Below, piece by piece: positions 52,422-53,333 of a stretch of 53,333 nucleotides of DNA; position 1 is the stretch's first letter, and each line of letters starts with the position of its first letter. The stretch spans positions 1 through 53,333 of the forward strand of contig CAMVNG010000005.1 in the NCBI GenBank assembly GCA_947168815.1, written 5' to 3'. The DNA comes from an uncultured bacterium (GTDB lineage: Bacteria > Patescibacteriota > Gracilibacteria > Absconditabacterales > Absconditicoccaceae). The notes under the pieces were generated by a model. It was not told where the DNA came from and did no database searches. It saw nothing but the letters and a program-made list of their open reading frames with translations. A program made the translations under genes and the position numbers.

Positions 52422-53246
52422 CTATTTTACTTTATAATATAACATCCAGATATTCTCACAAGGTACTTCAGGTTCATAATCTTTTTTAATATATTCTGGG
52501 AAGAGGTAAAACCTAATAGATATCTCTTTTCATTCATATTGAGATAACTCATTTTCAGGATGTCGTGATTTTCAGTAATAAGAATCGATATATCGCTTTG
52601 ATGCTTGATGATAAGTATTATTATATCTTCAATTCCAATATAATCGATTTTTTGTATCATCCTCACATCATATAAACAATTTATTTCACTTTACATATGG
52701 TAAGTCTTTGATTTTTTCATCACTTACATTATTTAGCATTATATAAACTTCTTGATATTTTAATTCTATATCCTCACTACCTCAATCAATAGGTCTTGTA
52801 TAATGACCTATTTTATCCTCTACTACAATTGTTCAAGTAACATCAAAAGCTCATGCTTCATAAAGATAATCAGAATCTTCACAGTACAAGCTAACAGAAT
52901 CTCATTGATTGATTAGTTTATCATTTACATATGGATAAATTGCTTTAGTTAGATTATTATTACTCTCATTTTCTTCTGCATATTTCCTTAATATATCAAC
53001 ATTTTTTCACTCCCATGGATTAGGATAATACTTATACACAAAGAAAGCATGTTCAGACAAAGTATCAAAAAGCTTAATTAGTTTATAAGCTTCTAAACAT
53101 TTAAAATCATTTCATGGTGATAAAATGGTTTTATCTTGTGCTTGCCAATAAAGGAAATCATATATTGGAATATATCGTGTAGTAGCATAGCATTCTGATA
53201 AAATACATATAAGTGTTCACATGAATAAAAGTCAGATTTTTTTCAT
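52422..53246 (-). CDS. Secreted protein or lipoprotein, unknown
   Basis: 274 residues in code 25 from the ATG giving MKKIGLLFMGTLICILSEC; an in-frame ATG nine codons upstream is possible. The N-terminus is a signal with Cys about 19 (LSEC), an atypical lipobox. The mature part is acidic and rich in Tyr, with 'YYPNPWEGKNVDILRKYAEE' and a C-terminal 'VPCENIWMLYYKVK'. It is not clearly homologous to the array downstream. TAG stop. Function unknown. Confidence 0.7.
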
Positions 53247-53278
53247 TTTTCTAATTTCAATGATAAACATATTTATAA

Positions 53279-53332
53279 TTAAATATCAAATATTTGTATT
53301 CCTCAATCAAAAATATCATTTACAGCATTAGG
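53279..53332 (-). CDS. C-terminal end of a further gene (5' partial)
   Basis: The frame is open from the window edge to TAA at 53279-53281 with one UGA as glycine (17 residues visible). Too short for assignment. Confidence 0.35.
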
Positions 53333-53333
53333 A

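Overview
The window comes from a bacterium that reads UGA as glycine (translation table 25), as known for Absconditabacteria (SR1) and Gracilibacteria. Most long genes become continuous only when UGA is read through, and the restored glycines fall in invariant motifs: the Walker A of the UvrD-type helicase and of the ABC exporter, the HELGH of the M50 protease, the lipobox of lipoproteins, and FtsZ, FtsA, GyrB, DnaN and SerS. These genes end only in TAA or TAG. DNA is AT-rich, Shine-Dalgarno sequences are rare, and intrinsic terminators are common. No rRNA operon or tRNA was recognised. I translated all code-25 genes by hand across UGA and checked that each length is a multiple of three.

Layout. 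1-2584: tail of a forward gene, then three lipoprotein genes. 2723-4647: a run of small forward genes without in-frame UGA, most with their own leader and hairpin terminator, then a HU gene (4728). 5060-7829: a reverse phage or plasmid-like replication module (DUF6291 protein, ssDNA-binding-like protein). 7974-11621: more UGA-free genes, including thymidine kinase, around one code-25 repeat protein. 11806-14266: membrane protein, phosphatidylserine decarboxylase fused to a membrane domain, lipoprotein. 14302-16297: ABC exporter preceded by a leader ORF and attenuator-like hairpins. 16340-17048: a roughly 700-nt non-coding RNA. 17247-26521: helicase, secreted hydrolase, DJ-1, metallophosphoesterase, TMEM43, methyltransferase and NADAR genes. 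26593-36177: AtpC-like, FtsZ, FtsA, prepilin, nucleotidyltransferase, DnaN, GyrB, receiver-like protein and SerS. 36392-39839: foreign-looking lipoprotein, CAP protein, RseP and a UGA-stopped small membrane protein. 39918-40616: a second roughly 700-nt RNA. 40742-47580: YgjV-like protein, SufS, FtsQ-like protein, a 1112-residue acidic protein and a DUF333 lipoprotein. 47719-48345: a GC-richer small gene and an RNA resembling the 23S GTPase-associated centre. 48495-53333: orphan small terminase subunit and four tandem membrane-anchored paralogues.

Two gene populations are interleaved. The native set uses UGA for glycine. A second set of about a dozen mostly single-gene units has only GGN glycine codons, and six of them end in UGA. 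At 3712 and 39486 that UGA lies in the loop of the gene's own terminator hairpin, so it can hardly be a sense codon. These look like standard-code genes living in a UGA-glycine genome, or genes read under conditions where UGA stops. This mixed-code organisation, the matched pair of large RNAs with the same promoter, the rRNA-like RNA and the leader-peptide attenuator are the main points of interest.
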